Position numbers and translations under genes: made by a program. Positions 7,628 to 16,618 of a DNA stretch of 64,000 nucleotides are shown piece by piece. How positions within the stretch are numbered: position 1 is the first letter of the stretch; the number at the start of each line of letters is the position of its first letter. The notes under the pieces were generated by a model, which made no database searches, was not told the DNA's origin, and was given only the letters and a program-made list of their open reading frames with translations. The stretch is from Lottiidibacillus patelloidae (lineage in GTDB: Bacteria > Bacillota > Bacilli > Bacillales > SA5d-4): NCBI RefSeq assembly GCF_002262935.1, contig NZ_NPIA01000003.1, forward strand, positions 62,001 through 126,000, read 5' to 3'.

Positions 7628-8932
7628 TTGATAATTCTAAAAATAGGTCTAATCATTATATTAATATTACTAACTGCTTTCTTTGTTGCTGCAGAGTTTG
7701 CAATTGTGAAAGTAAGAAGAACGAGGATTGAAGCATTAGCTGCTGAGGGAAATAGAAGTGCCAATGCTGTATTAAAAGTAATCGATAAATTAGATGGATA
7801 TTTATCTGCATGTCAATTAGGAATAACAATGACTGCTTTAGGATTAGGGTGGCTTGGTGAGCCGACTGTTGAAGTCTTGATTGAACCACTTTTAGAAATT
7901 ATTCACCTTCCAGAAAGTTTACATCATATTATTTCCTTTTCCATCGCTTTTGCACTTATTACCTTTTTACATGTTGTCCTAGGAGAGCTAGCACCTAAGA
8001 CGGTAGCTATCCAAAAAGCTGAACAAGTAAGTTTATTCTTAGTCAAACCATTAATATTATTTACAAAAGTGTTATATCCATTTATTTGGTTGTTAAATGG
8101 CTCAGCTGCCTTTATTTTACGTATGTTTGGAGTGAAAGTTCATTCTGACCATGAAAATGCACATACAGAAGAGGAACTGCGATTAATTTTATCTGAAAGT
8201 GCTCAAAGTGGTGAAATAAATAACGAAGAATTAAAGTTTGTAAACAATATTTTCACATTTGATAATTTAGTTGCTCGAAATATTATGGTTCCTAGAACAG
8301 AAATGGTCTGTGTATTTAAAGAAAATGCTATAGAAGAAAATATTAATATTATGCAAAATGAACGGTATACAAGATATCCAATCGCAGTTGAAGATAAAGA
8401 CAATATCATTGGTTTAGTAAATATTAAAGAAGTATTTCAAGATGCTATTGGTAGTGATTTAAAGCCACTGTCTAATTATGTGAGGCCAGTAATGAAAGTA
8501 ATTGAAACGATTCCAGTGAAAGAACTTTTAGTAAAAATGCAAAAGGAGCATATGCATTTAGCTATATTAGTTGATGAATATGGTGGTACGGCAGGATTAG
8601 TTACTGTAGAGGATATTTTAGAAGAAATCGTTGGAGAAATTAGAGATGAATTTGATATTGATGAACAAGCAACCATCCGACAGGTTGACGAAAATACAAT
8701 CATTGCTGAAGGGAAAGCATCATTAATCGAACTAAACGATATGTTACAAATAGAATTACCGCAGAAAGATGTAGATACTATTGGTGGATTATTAATGACA
8801 ATGAACAATGAGATTAAAGAGGGTACTGTAACAGAATACGATGACTATAAATTTAAAGTGTTGAAAATGGACGGACAACAAGTAAAGCAAGTGAAAATTG
8901 TCACAGATAATGAGGAGAAGGGTGAGGATTAA
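7628..8932 (+). CDS. CNNM/CBS/CorC-HlyC membrane protein
   Basis: This protein of about 434 residues starts at TTG 7628, which has GGAGTG six bases upstream; TTG 7610 has no such site. An N-terminal CNNM (DUF21) membrane domain covers residues about 1-190, with the motif [22 protein letters not shown] pair follows (about 205-330, including PRTEMV and [11 protein letters not shown]) and a C-terminal CorC_HlyC domain (about 345-425). Relatives are MpfA/YhdP-type proteins linked to Mg2+ efflux and tolerance and were once called hemolysins. A Mg2+/divalent cation export role is likely from family knowledge. It may balance MgtE encoded 2 kb upstream. Confidence 0.85.
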   Translation: MIILKIGLIIILILLTAFFVAAEFAIVKVRRTRIEALAAEGNRSANAVLKVIDKLDGYLSACQLGITMTALGLGWLGEPTVEVLIEPLLEIIHLPESLHHIISFSIAFALITFLHVVLGELAPKTVAIQKAEQVSLFLVKPLILFTKVLYPFIWLLNGSAAFILRMFGVKVHSDHENAHTEEELRLILSESAQSGEINNEELKFVNNIFTFDNLVARNIMVPRTEMVCVFKENAIEENINIMQNERYTRYPIAVEDKDNIIGLVNIKEVFQDAIGSDLKPLSNYVRPVMKVIETIPVKELLVKMQKEHMHLAILVDEYGGTAGLVTVEDILEEIVGEIRDEFDIDEQATIRQVDENTIIAEGKASLIELNDMLQIELPQKDVDTIGGLLMTMNNEIKEGTVTEYDDYKFKVLKMDGQQVKQVKIVTDNEEKGED

Positions 8933-8943
8933 CTCACCCTTTA
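8918..8943 (+). terminator. Terminator overlapping the stop of the CorC-type gene
   Basis: AAGGGTGAG and CTCACCCTT form a stem around a loop containing the stop codon; a short T-rich stretch follows. Confidence 0.6.
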
Positions 8944-9018
8944 TTGATTTGGAATGCTAAAAAATATCATTAAAATAATAATGGACATTAAAGAAGCTAC
9001 AGCAATTAAGGACTTCAT
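8941..9018 (-). CDS. Very small hydrophobic peptide
   Basis: This 25-residue reading frame (MKSLIAVASLMSIIILMIFF, then SIPNQ) is preceded by a near-perfect AGGAGGA site five bases before the ATG. It would be a single membrane helix. The strong start signal and membrane-like content favour translation; nothing else identifies it. Confidence 0.5.
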   Translation of the reverse strand: MKSLIAVASLMSIIILMIFFSIPNQ

Positions 9019-9173
9019 ATTTTCCTCCTAAATGAATAGCACTATTAAAAAATATGAGTTTTTGGCATTCTTTAGAACTTTGTTGGAAATTCGTATCTTA
9101 TAAAAAGGAAAAAGGTAATAGCCATCGAATACATAGAGGTATACGTATCTTTATCTTTAGGAGGAAGAAAATA

Positions 9174-10658
9174 ATGCAACTAGAAGCTTACTTTCAACAA
9201 TTTCGTTCAAAAGTTATAGGGAATAGTCTTAAATTCAAAACGCAATTTGGTGAAAAAGAATTAATTTATGCTGATTGGACAGCTAGTGGAAGACTTTATC
9301 AAGATATTGAAGATTATATAGTAAATGAACTCGGACCATTTGTTGCAAATACTCATACAGAGGCGAATGTAACAGGTACGACAATGACAAAATTGTACAA
9401 GCAATCGTTACAATACATAAAACAGCATGTTAATGCGAATTCTTCGGATGTTATCATAACTGACGGATCTGGTATGACGTCAGTTGTCAATAAATTGCAG
9501 AGAATCTTAGGGTTAAAAGTACCTGAAAAGTTCGCAAACCAATTGTCTATAAAAGAGGAAGATCGTCCTGTCATATTTATTACTCATATGGAACATCATT
9601 CTAACCAACTTTCATGGCAAGAAACGATTGGAGAAGTCGTATGTATACCACCGACGGAAAATGGCTTGGTAAACCTTGAAGAATTAAAAGTTCAATTAAA
9701 AAAGTATGAAAAACGTAAAGTAAAGATTGGCTCGTTTACAGCTTGTTCCAATGTTACTGGAATAACAACCCCATATCATCAATTAGCGAAAATAATGCAT
9801 GAACATGGTGGTATTTGTTTTGTGGATTTTGCTGCATCCGCTCCATATGTAGACATTAATATGCACCCAGAAGATTCGCTGGAAAAATTAGATGGGATTT
9901 ACTTTTCCCCACATAAATTTTTAGGTGGACCGGGCACTTCAGGCGTGTTGATTTTCGATTCTGCTTTGTATTCTAACCAAAGCCCTGACCATCCAGGTGG
10001 AGGTACAGTACATTGGACAAACCCTTGGGGTGGAAAAGGATACATTGATGATATTGAAACGCGTGAAAATAGTGGTACCCCAGGTTTTTTACAAACGATA
10101 AAAACTGCCTTAGCAATTATGCTAAAAGAAGAAATGGGTATTAATAATATTTTGCAAAGAGAAAAGGAAATATTATCTTTCCTATTTGAGAAGTTGTTAG
10201 AAATACCTAAATTACATATATTAGCTGAAAACAATAAAGATCGCCTTGGAATCATTTCTTTTTATATTGAAGATATTCATTATAATTTAGTCGTTCGCTT
10301 ACTAAATGATAGGTATGGGATACAAGTAAGGGGCGGTTGCTCTTGTGCTGGGACATATGGCCATTATTTGCTCCATATTAGCGAGGAAACGTCTAAGTCA
10401 ATAACCGATAAAATAGATCGTGGTGATTTAGCAGAAAAACCAGGTTGGGTACGCTTATCAATTCACCCGGTTATGACAACTGATGAAGTAAACAAAATTG
10501 TGCTTGCCCTTAAGGAAATTGTAGATAATATAGATGAGTACCAACAAGACTACACTTTTGATATTTTGAAAAGCGATTACTTGAATAAAAGACAACCGAA
10601 TGATACTCAAATTACTACCCATGAATTACTGAAATTTAAAAAATATTTAAATATGTAA
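9174..10658 (+). CDS. Class V aminotransferase / cysteine desulfurase-like PLP enzyme
   Basis: This 494-residue PLP enzyme starts at ATG 9174 behind AGGAGGA; the frame extends further upstream without a start signal. EHHSNQLSWQE, DFAASAPY and SPHKFLGGPGTSGV (PLP lysine) are typical of the SufS/CsdB branch of fold-type I enzymes. RGGCSCAGTYGHY carries cysteines near the position of the catalytic cysteine of desulfurases. It is longer than SufS (about 405 residues), with inserts around residues 330-400 and a distinct C-terminus. The likely reaction is removal of sulfur, or selenium, from (seleno)cysteine; substrate is unproven. A selenium role would be notable given the selenoproteins at 50.6-51.3 kb. 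No suf or nif genes adjoin it. Confidence 0.75.
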   Translation: MQLEAYFQQFRSKVIGNSLKFKTQFGEKELIYADWTASGRLYQDIEDYIVNELGPFVANTHTEANVTGTTMTKLYKQSLQYIKQHVNANSSDVIITDGSGMTSVVNKLQRILGLKVPEKFANQLSIKEEDRPVIFITHMEHHSNQLSWQETIGEVVCIPPTENGLVNLEELKVQLKKYEKRKVKIGSFTACSNVTGITTPYHQLAKIMHEHGGICFVDFAASAPYVDINMHPEDSLEKLDGIYFSPHKFLGGPGTSGVLIFDSALYSNQSPDHPGGGTVHWTNPWGGKGYIDDIETRENSGTPGFLQTIKTALAIMLKEEMGINNILQREKEILSFLFEKLLEIPKLHILAENNKDRLGIISFYIEDIHYNLVVRLLNDRYGIQVRGGCSCAGTYGHYLLHISEETSKSITDKIDRGDLAEKPGWVRLSIHPVMTTDEVNKIVLALKEIVDNIDEYQQDYTFDILKSDYLNKRQPNDTQITTHELLKFKKYLNM

Positions 10659-10660
10659 AG

Positions 10661-10697
10661 AAAATAAAGCTTTCCAAATGGAGAGCTTTATTTTCAT
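10661..10697. terminator. Bidirectional terminator
   Basis: AAAATAAAGCT and AGCTTTATTTT pair around a 12-base loop, between the convergent aminotransferase and ZIP transporter genes. Confidence 0.75.
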
Positions 10698-10709
10698 ATT
10701 CCATTTCAT

Positions 10710-11435
10710 TTACAATGTTGTTAAGATAAGAGCGGTTAATAATCCTAAAGAGGCAAATAAACCAACTGCTGGTCCACCTTCTTCAAACGCTTCTGGCATC
10801 ATCGTTGAGGAAACCATAGCAATGATTGCTCCTGCTGCAAATGCACTGAGACCTGCAAAGATATTATCAGAAACTTTATCCATGACCAAGTACCCAACAA
10901 TGGAGAATATTGCTGAAAGTAAAATGACAGAACTCCATAAAGTTAGAATCTTTTTATCACTAAATTTACCTTTTTTTAGACCGATACTACTAGATAAGCC
11001 CTCAGGAAAATTGCTAATAAATATGGAACTTATTAAAACAATGTTCATACTTGCATCCTTTGCTATTAATGCCCCAATAATGACGGATTCGGGGATTGCA
11101 TCTAGAATTGTTCCAAAGAAAATTGCTAACCCTTGACTCCCACTATTTCCTTCTTTAGAGCGCTTTCTTTCTTTTCCACCGAATTTAATAACAGCAAAAT
11201 CTCCAATTGTAAAAATGAGAGCACCAAGAATAAAAAACAATGCTACATTAAAAATAGAACTTTCCTTTAAAGCCTCTGACAGTAATTCAAAAGAAGCGGC
11301 TGCAATTAGTGCACCTGTTCCAAATGCCATAATGAGCCCAGTAAGCCTCTTGCTAATCTTAGAATAAATCCCAGTGACAGCTCCAATTAAAAGTGCAGAT
11401 CCTGCAATTATACCCCAAAAGGCAGCAATTACCAT
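10710..11435 (-). CDS. ZIP-family divalent metal transporter
   Basis: This 241-residue protein has about eight hydrophobic segments and a short Lys-rich loop (GGKERKRSKEGN). The ZIP core motifs appear as LDAIPESVIIG and ISNFPEGLSS, with a later MMPEAFEEGG. The usual His of HNxPEG is Asp in the first motif and Ser in the second. This marks a bacterial ZIP subgroup rather than classic ZupT. It would move Zn2+, Fe2+ or Mn2+ across the membrane. No Zur or Fur box was seen upstream. Confidence 0.8.
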   Translation of the reverse strand: MVIAAFWGIIAGSALLIGAVTGIYSKISKRLTGLIMAFGTGALIAAASFELLSEALKESSIFNVALFFILGALIFTIGDFAVIKFGGKERKRSKEGNSGSQGLAIFFGTILDAIPESVIIGALIAKDASMNIVLISSIFISNFPEGLSSSIGLKKGKFSDKKILTLWSSVILLSAIFSIVGYLVMDKVSDNIFAGLSAFAAGAIIAMVSSTMMPEAFEEGGPAVGLFASLGLLTALILTTL

Positions 11436-11621
11436 CCTTAATCACTTCCTCAACAATTAGTACATCATAGACATTTTTTGTTGTTTTCAAAAGAATATTC
11501 ATTAATTGACATTACCTTTTAGTTGAAAAAATACTAATCATGTATTAATATAAACAATCGTTCAATAAATAGTTAAGCAATTCTGTCCTACTCAGAAGAT
11601 ATTCAAGGAGGCACCTTAGAA

Positions 11622-12932
11622 GTGAGCAACAACGTAAGGGAAGAATATAAAATGCAAGATGTAATTATTGTAGGTGGAGGTCTAGCAGGGTTATCAGCTG
11701 CAGCAAGTCTAGCTAAACAAGGAAAGTCAGTTACATTGCTAGAGCGTGGCCAATTAGGAGGAAGAGCAGTAACTTTAAAGTTAAAGGATTTCTCTTTTAA
11801 CTTTGGCGCACATGCAATCTACGGAAGAGACACTTCCATTCTGCAAAATTTAGAAAAAGAGCTAAATATACACATTAATTGGAAAGACTTTAATCCAAAT
11901 AAAGCAAAATATGATATAGGTCACGAACTCACAGATGTACCTGCTAATATAAAGGGACTTTTTCGCACAAAAATCCTAAAGTCGACTGATAAACTTCAAT
12001 TTACATTTAATATATTTAAAACGATGATTTCCGTTGAAAAAGGAAAAGAACATGTTTCGATAAAAAAATGGATGGACGATAGGCACATAAATGATGATGT
12101 GAAAAAAATGATGCTAACGTTAGCGTCATCAAATTTCTTTACTAGTGAGCCGGAAAAAATTCCATCTACTGTATACTTTAATTATTATCGGAAATTATTT
12201 AAAACGAATAAACCTGTCGCTTATGTTGGCGGAGGTTGGCAGTCGTTAATTCAACAATTTGTTACAGTTATTGAAGAAAACGGCGGCACGATCATTACAA
12301 AACAAAAAGTTGACGAAGTAGAAGTTGCAGGTGATAAAGTAATTTCAGTCTCAAGCAAAGGGCAAAAATACAGAGCAAAAGAATTTATCTTTGCAATTCC
12401 ACCAAAAGAACTGAAAAAAGTATTTGAGAGTACGACGATTTCACACTACATGGAACATTATGCACAATATGAGCCGAGCTATGTTTTTGTTTACGATATA
12501 GCTTTAAAAGAAAGAATAGAAGTTCCGTACACATATATTTACAATCAAGAAGAAAAAATGTTCATCACGGATATCTCTTATTATGATGAGACATGCGTGC
12601 CAGAAAATGGACAGTTGTTACAAGCAATTGCTTATATGAAGCCAGAAGATGTTGGAAACAAGTTAACGACAGAAGCAATTCAAAATAAAATTGAAGAAAT
12701 GTATGATAAACACTTTAATGGTTGGCGTGAACTCCTTGTTGTTCCTAGAATTTCCAAGCGGGCAATGGCTCAGGAAATATCTTGGAATATGAAGCAGTCG
12801 CCAATGCCAGTCGTAATTCCTAATTTGAGAAATACTTACTTTTCAGGAGATTGGTGTGAAGGGGAAGGACAACTGTCGGAACTTTCATTTACAAGTGCTT
12901 ATAAAGCGACTTCAATGATATTAGAAAAGTAA
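11622..12932 (+). CDS. FAD-dependent amine oxidase/phytoene desaturase-like protein
   Basis: The protein has 436 residues from the GTG at 11622, which has AAGGAGG ten bases upstream; ATG 11652 is an alternative and sits right at the FAD fold. VIIVGGGLAGLSAAASLA is the dinucleotide-binding motif, followed by LLERGQLGGRA and, near the end, TYFSGDWCEGEGQLSELSF, the C-terminal FAD-contact region. These place it in the flavin oxidoreductase group with phytoene desaturases and protoporphyrinogen oxidases. Its substrate is unknown. No carotenoid or haem genes adjoin it. Confidence 0.8.
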   Translation: MSNNVREEYKMQDVIIVGGGLAGLSAAASLAKQGKSVTLLERGQLGGRAVTLKLKDFSFNFGAHAIYGRDTSILQNLEKELNIHINWKDFNPNKAKYDIGHELTDVPANIKGLFRTKILKSTDKLQFTFNIFKTMISVEKGKEHVSIKKWMDDRHINDDVKKMMLTLASSNFFTSEPEKIPSTVYFNYYRKLFKTNKPVAYVGGGWQSLIQQFVTVIEENGGTIITKQKVDEVEVAGDKVISVSSKGQKYRAKEFIFAIPPKELKKVFESTTISHYMEHYAQYEPSYVFVYDIALKERIEVPYTYIYNQEEKMFITDISYYDETCVPENGQLLQAIAYMKPEDVGNKLTTEAIQNKIEEMYDKHFNGWRELLVVPRISKRAMAQEISWNMKQSPMPVVIPNLRNTYFSGDWCEGEGQLSELSFTSAYKATSMILEK

Positions 12933-12943
12933 TAATAGAGGTT

Positions 12944-12976
12944 GTGACACAAGTGCCTGGCACTTTGTTTTGTCAC
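12944..12976. repeat. Intergenic hairpin repeat (AAGTGCC-GGCACTT type), copy 1
   Basis: GTGACACAAGTGCC and GGCACTTTGTTTTGTCAC form a long imperfect hairpin just after the oxidoreductase gene. A related, longer copy lies at 33077-33160. It may act as terminator as well as a dispersed repeat. Confidence 0.65.
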
Positions 12977-13038
12977 TGCCTCCTTTTTAATTTGTGAATT
13001 ATCAAAAAATTGTGTAAACTAGACGTATACTAAATGAA

Positions 13039-13221
13039 ATGAGTGATTTGACAATGGAATTATATATTAACTACATAATTAATCTCTGTCTTATCATTTG
13101 TTTTCTTTATTTGATGTATCAACTGTTAGTTAAGAAGAACAAAACATTTATATTTAGTAATGTAGAACCAGATGCTGAGGAAAACGTATGTTATTATTAT
13201 AAAAGTAGAAAGAATAAATAA
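13039..13221 (+). CDS. Small membrane protein, unknown
   Basis: This 60-residue protein has one hydrophobic segment (YIINLCLIICFLYLMYQLLV) and a polar tail ending in basic residues. No clear ribosome binding site precedes ATG 13039; ATG 13054 is an alternative. A strong terminator follows at once, which supports a real transcription unit. No family recognised. Confidence 0.45.
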   Translation: MSDLTMELYINYIINLCLIICFLYLMYQLLVKKNKTFIFSNVEPDAEENVCYYYKSRKNK

Positions 13222-13252
13222 CACGGTTAGGACAAGAGGTCCTACCGTGTTA
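13219..13252 (+). terminator. Strong terminator hairpin
   Basis: TAACACGGTTAGGAC and GTCCTACCGTGTTA pair with a single bulge; a T-rich stretch follows. Confidence 0.8.
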
Positions 13253-13279
13253 TATTGTTTTTAAAAGGAGAGTGCTTTA

Positions 13280-13654
13280 ATGAAGCAAACATTATATTTT
13301 CACCCGGCATGGCTTAAAACAATTTCCGAGAAAGATAAAATTAATATAGAACAAACATTTAATACGACGGGATTTATTAGTGAAAGAATTACATTCACAA
13401 CGATTCGCGTCGCTAGAAACTATAAAGAAGAATTATTAGTGACAGTACTCATACAAAATGGATTTAATGAAGATCAGGAATTTCATCAAAAAGAACTTCT
13501 TTATACGGAAAATGGAGCGTTTATAGCTTCTCATAAGTTTACAGTGCCGATGGTACTTAAAAAGCATTCAAGTACACCATGGACATTTATATTTAGTCCA
13601 GAGTCTATAAAGAGTGAATACGTAACTCTAGATGGACAAGTAAAGCTAACATAA
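13280..13654 (+). CDS. SLAP-domain protein
   Basis: This 124-residue protein starts HPAWLKTISEKDKINIEQTF, continues ELLVTVLIQNGFN and ends with a PWTFIFSPES segment. This order matches the SLAP domain found in Bacillus proteins linked with the accessory Sec/S-layer assembly loci. It has no signal peptide, so the single domain is probably cytoplasmic. No secA2 or S-layer gene is nearby. AAAAGGAGAG lies before the ATG. Confidence 0.7.
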   Translation: MKQTLYFHPAWLKTISEKDKINIEQTFNTTGFISERITFTTIRVARNYKEELLVTVLIQNGFNEDQEFHQKELLYTENGAFIASHKFTVPMVLKKHSSTPWTFIFSPESIKSEYVTLDGQVKLT

Positions 13655-13724
13655 TCTAACATTTCTCCTCTAATTATTAAATCATCTGCATATGATTTAT
13701 GAGAAAAGAAGGAGAGTGAACGGT

Positions 13725-14681
13725 ATGAAAAAAAATGTCTTGTTATTTGCTGATTTTGGTGTTGACGATATTTTGGCATATATGTATGGAGTTTTTCATC
13801 AAGAAATTAATATCATTGGCGTTGTTGCAAGTTATGGTAATGTTACTCGTGAATATTCATTACGAAATATTGAACTATTAAAAAAACTTACGAAGACTGA
13901 ACATATCCAAGTTATTAAAGGGGCTGAACGTCCTTTAACTGGCAATGAAGTGAAGGTTTATCCAGAAGTTCACGGACAAGAAGGACTTGGACCGTTTTCG
14001 TTTCCTTTACTAAGTATAGGAAACGAGTATAATTTTGATAAAATTTATGAATTAGTTAGGAATAATAAAGAATTAACAATTGTTAATGTAGGTAGGTTAA
14101 CGTCATTAGCGACAGCTTTTATTTATGAACCAAATTTGATGAAGAGTGTGAAGGAAATTTTCGTAATGGGTGGAGCTTTTCAAGTACAGGGGAACATCAC
14201 GCCAGTGGCAGAAGCAAATATTTATAGTGACTTTATTGCAGCTAACATTGTTAATAAAATTGCCCCATCCATAAAATACTTCCCTTTGGATGTAACAACT
14301 ATGGCGGTAATTAGTGAAAAACAAATGGATGTTCTTACCAAGTATTTCCCTGCAAAAACGAGACAATTACTTATAGAGATTCACAAGTACTATACTAATT
14401 TTTATGAGAAAAAACATTTTGTGAAATGTAGTCCGCAACACGACTTGCTGACAATTTGGGCATTAATAAATGAGCAATACGTCACATATGAAGAAAAGTG
14501 TGTGAAAATAGTAGTGAATAGCATCGCCAAAGGGCAAACGATTGGCTATGATGAAAGAAGTTCATCCTGTTCTTTTATTCACAAGGTCGCGACATTTATC
14601 GATTATGAAAGGTTTATTCAAGATGTTACTTCAACATTTCACCATGGAAGTGTAACTGTTATTGATTCAGAGTGGTTATAA
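13725..14681 (+). CDS. Inosine-uridine-type nucleoside hydrolase, variant active site
   Basis: The protein has 318 residues from ATG 13725, preceded by AAGGAGAGTG. The N-terminal FADFGVDDILAYMYG corresponds to the DxDPGxDDxxA ribose/Ca2+ motif of the IUNH family. GNITPVAEANIYSD is the second motif, and PQHDLLTIWAL holds the late His-Asp pair. The first Asp of the N-terminal motif is Phe and the Pro is also Phe; the Ca2+-contacting Asp residues look kept. The enzyme should cleave the N-glycosidic bond of a nucleoside, but substrate choice may differ. Its 3' end overlaps the convergent next gene by 43 bases. Confidence 0.82.
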   Translation: MKKNVLLFADFGVDDILAYMYGVFHQEINIIGVVASYGNVTREYSLRNIELLKKLTKTEHIQVIKGAERPLTGNEVKVYPEVHGQEGLGPFSFPLLSIGNEYNFDKIYELVRNNKELTIVNVGRLTSLATAFIYEPNLMKSVKEIFVMGGAFQVQGNITPVAEANIYSDFIAANIVNKIAPSIKYFPLDVTTMAVISEKQMDVLTKYFPAKTRQLLIEIHKYYTNFYEKKHFVKCSPQHDLLTIWALINEQYVTYEEKCVKIVVNSIAKGQTIGYDERSSSCSFIHKVATFIDYERFIQDVTSTFHHGSVTVIDSEWL

Positions 14682-15016
14682 ATGTGTATGGAGATTTGAT
14701 CGGGGTTATAGGATATTTTCACTTTTGAAGTTATACCGGCCTCTTTTAAGAGTTTTTTGACTTCCTCCGTTTTTCCGACTTGAGCGTTGCCTTGAATTTT
14801 TTTTGCAAATGGAGTGGACTTTTTAATTTTTTCAATTAGAAGTGTGGCTTGTGGTAGTAGTAATAATAGATTATCTGCGGATTTTTGAAAAGTAGCAGGA
14901 TTAATTTCAGGATACTGATTTTGCTGCCTTTCATTTTGCCACAAAATACTTAATCGAGAGTTATTGTGTAAAGAATTGCAAATGGGACAAAAACAGCAAT
15001 GTTGAACAACATACAA
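14639..15016 (-). CDS. Hypothetical Bacillus protein with Cys-rich N-terminus
   Basis: This protein of about 125 residues starts at TTG 15016, eight bases after AGGAGG; the GTG at 15025 lies inside that site. The N-terminus has a CCFCPIC cluster. A helical middle (SADNLLLLLPQATLLIEKI), a KTEEVKKLLKEAGI segment and an amphipathic beta-type C-terminus follow. I do not recognise a named family. It overlaps the 3' end of the nucleoside hydrolase gene by 43 bases on the opposite strand. Confidence 0.6.
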   Translation of the reverse strand: MYVVQHCCFCPICNSLHNNSRLSILWQNERQQNQYPEINPATFQKSADNLLLLLPQATLLIEKIKKSTPFAKKIQGNAQVGKTEEVKKLLKEAGITSKVKISYNPDQISIHIYNHSESITVTLPW

Positions 15017-15041
15017 TTTGAACACCTCCTATTGAAAGTAG

Positions 15042-15710
15042 TTAAATAGGTAACATACATTCTGGCTGATTGTTTCTAGGTGAGTTAACTAATGGTGATA
15101 CTTCATACATTTTCATATGGTCACTATTGTATGGTTTTAACACATTAGTATAGAATTCACTACCCTCGATTCTTGGACTGAGCCAGGTCTGTTCCGTTTC
15201 ATTAGTAAGAATTACGGGCATTCTGTCATGCACTTCTGATAATAATTGATTAGCGCTAGTTGTAATTATGGTACATGAATGTATTTCTTTTCCGGCTTCA
15301 TTTGACCACTTATCCCAAAGCCCTGCCATTAAGAAAGGCTTTTCATTAGCTAATGTAATACGAAATGGCCTTTTACCTTCCTTTGTTGTTTTCCACTCGT
15401 AAAAACCGTCAGCTACCAATGCACACCTTCTTCTAGAAATCAGGTTTTTAAAACTGCGTTTTTGTAATAGTGTTTCTGATCGAGCATTAATCATTTTGTA
15501 TCCAATCTTTTCATCAGGTGCCCATGAAGGAATAAGCCCCCAACGCATTTGACCAATTCTCTTACCTGCGGGAGATCCAACAATTGCAACAACTTTCTGG
15601 CTTGGAGCTATATTGTAATTAACTTCAAAATGAAAATGAACTGGATTGACAATTGAAAACTGCTCCATTACTTCATCTATAGTTGTAGTTAACGTTAAGC
15701 GTCCACACAT
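15042..15710 (-). CDS. SOS response-associated peptidase (SRAP/YedK/HMCES)
   Basis: This 222-residue protein has all SRAP signatures. MCGR exposes catalytic Cys2 after Met removal. NYNIAPSQ, MRWGLIPSWA, NARSET, DGFYEWK and VHDRMPVIL supply the Asn, Glu and His used to form a thiazolidine cross-link with abasic sites in single-stranded DNA. It is a DNA-damage shield protein; Bacillus relatives are YoaM and YoqW. No LexA box was seen upstream. The gene sits 25 bases after the small Cys-rich gene on the same strand. Confidence 0.93.
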   Translation of the reverse strand: MCGRLTLTTTIDEVMEQFSIVNPVHFHFEVNYNIAPSQKVVAIVGSPAGKRIGQMRWGLIPSWAPDEKIGYKMINARSETLLQKRSFKNLISRRRCALVADGFYEWKTTKEGKRPFRITLANEKPFLMAGLWDKWSNEAGKEIHSCTIITTSANQLLSEVHDRMPVILTNETEQTWLSPRIEGSEFYTNVLKPYNSDHMKMYEVSPLVNSPRNNQPECMLPI

Positions 15711-15781
15711 AATTTATTTCACCTTTTCTAAAGAGATTTTCTCTCTTTATAGTACCATTTCTTAATACGGTATTGTAAAGA

Positions 15782-16429
15782 CTACCACAACAATTGGTAC
15801 AGCTTAAATAATATTAAGTTCGTCTCAATTGGACATCCTTGTGCCTCGCGGCCATATTGCCAACCCAAAACATTAGCTACACAACTTGGCTTTTTTGGTT
15901 GAAATAGCGGTGCATCGATTTCATTTGATGCTTCTTCTCTGGGCTCAGCACTCCATAATATGGAATATTTTTTAACTCTTGCATTATTCTTTACTGCTGC
16001 ACAATAAGCTTTATTAAAATCCCCCTTAAGAGGATCATGATAAAATCCTGGAAGGTAGCCACTTTCGAAAAAAACATCAACCCATGCACTAATCCAAGAG
16101 TCATTTACTTCAAAGAAATTTTCAATATTAGCAAATACAACAGTATCTTTTGGGAATTTTAACCTACTTGCATGGAATATGGCATTTCTTGCAGCAACTT
16201 GCCCACTTCGATATCCAACTGCAGAACTAAAATCATTATAAATTGGTATAATGCGAATACCTCTTATGTGTAGAAATAGTAGTTCTTCTTTAGATAAACC
16301 ATCATTTACGCCTTCTTTTCTAGTTAAGTATCTACCCCAAAACTTGGGCTTCCCATACTTACTAGTTACACAATTATATAGTTTTTCATCGACTTTAACT
16401 GCGGAGTCTACACCCCATAACGCCCTCAA
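15782..16429 (-). CDS. DUF1906 glycoside-hydrolase-like (Rv2525c-type) protein
   Basis: This protein of about 215 residues likely starts at TTG 16429, six bases after GAGGAGG; an ATG at 16435 abuts the same site. LWGVDSAVKV at the start, then FWGRYLTR, IRIIPIYNDFSS, GYRSGQVAARNAIFHA, VFANIEN and GWQYGREAQGC follow the TIM-barrel pattern of DUF1906, related to GH25-like muramidases. It has no signal peptide, so an external wall role needs another export route. Function is uncertain; similar genes occur in sporeformers. Confidence 0.75.
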   Translation of the reverse strand: MRALWGVDSAVKVDEKLYNCVTSKYGKPKFWGRYLTRKEGVNDGLSKEELLFLHIRGIRIIPIYNDFSSAVGYRSGQVAARNAIFHASRLKFPKDTVVFANIENFFEVNDSWISAWVDVFFESGYLPGFYHDPLKGDFNKAYCAAVKNNARVKKYSILWSAEPREEASNEIDAPLFQPKKPSCVANVLGWQYGREAQGCPIETNLILFKLYQLLW

Positions 16430-16572
16430 TTTCATCCTCCTCATTATTTTACGTAATAATAAACTATGCATGGAAGTTGTCCTAGGGTATCTTATTTTTA
16501 AGTACTATTTATTCAAAACTTTTGGTATGATAGATTCATAACTAATATAGTAAAAAGGTAGTATATAGATTT

Positions 16573-16590
16573 ACTTAATTATCGTTAAGT
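16573..16590. promoter_or_regulatory. Possible operator upstream of the MMPL gene
   Basis: ACTTAA-TTATCG-TTAAGT is a 6-6-6 inverted repeat in the leader of the MMPL gene. It has the size of a TetR/MarR-type operator; no regulator gene is adjacent. Confidence 0.3.
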
Positions 16591-16618
16591 AGTCTTTAGC
16601 TTGAAAGGAGATCGCATT

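Noticed and set aside
10677..11136. Plus-strand frame opposite the ZIP transporter
   Set aside because: It is antisense to a well-supported ZIP gene and has no family features.
15711..15781. LexA/DinR box upstream of the SRAP gene
   Set aside because: No CGAAC-N4-GTTCG-type palindrome could be found.
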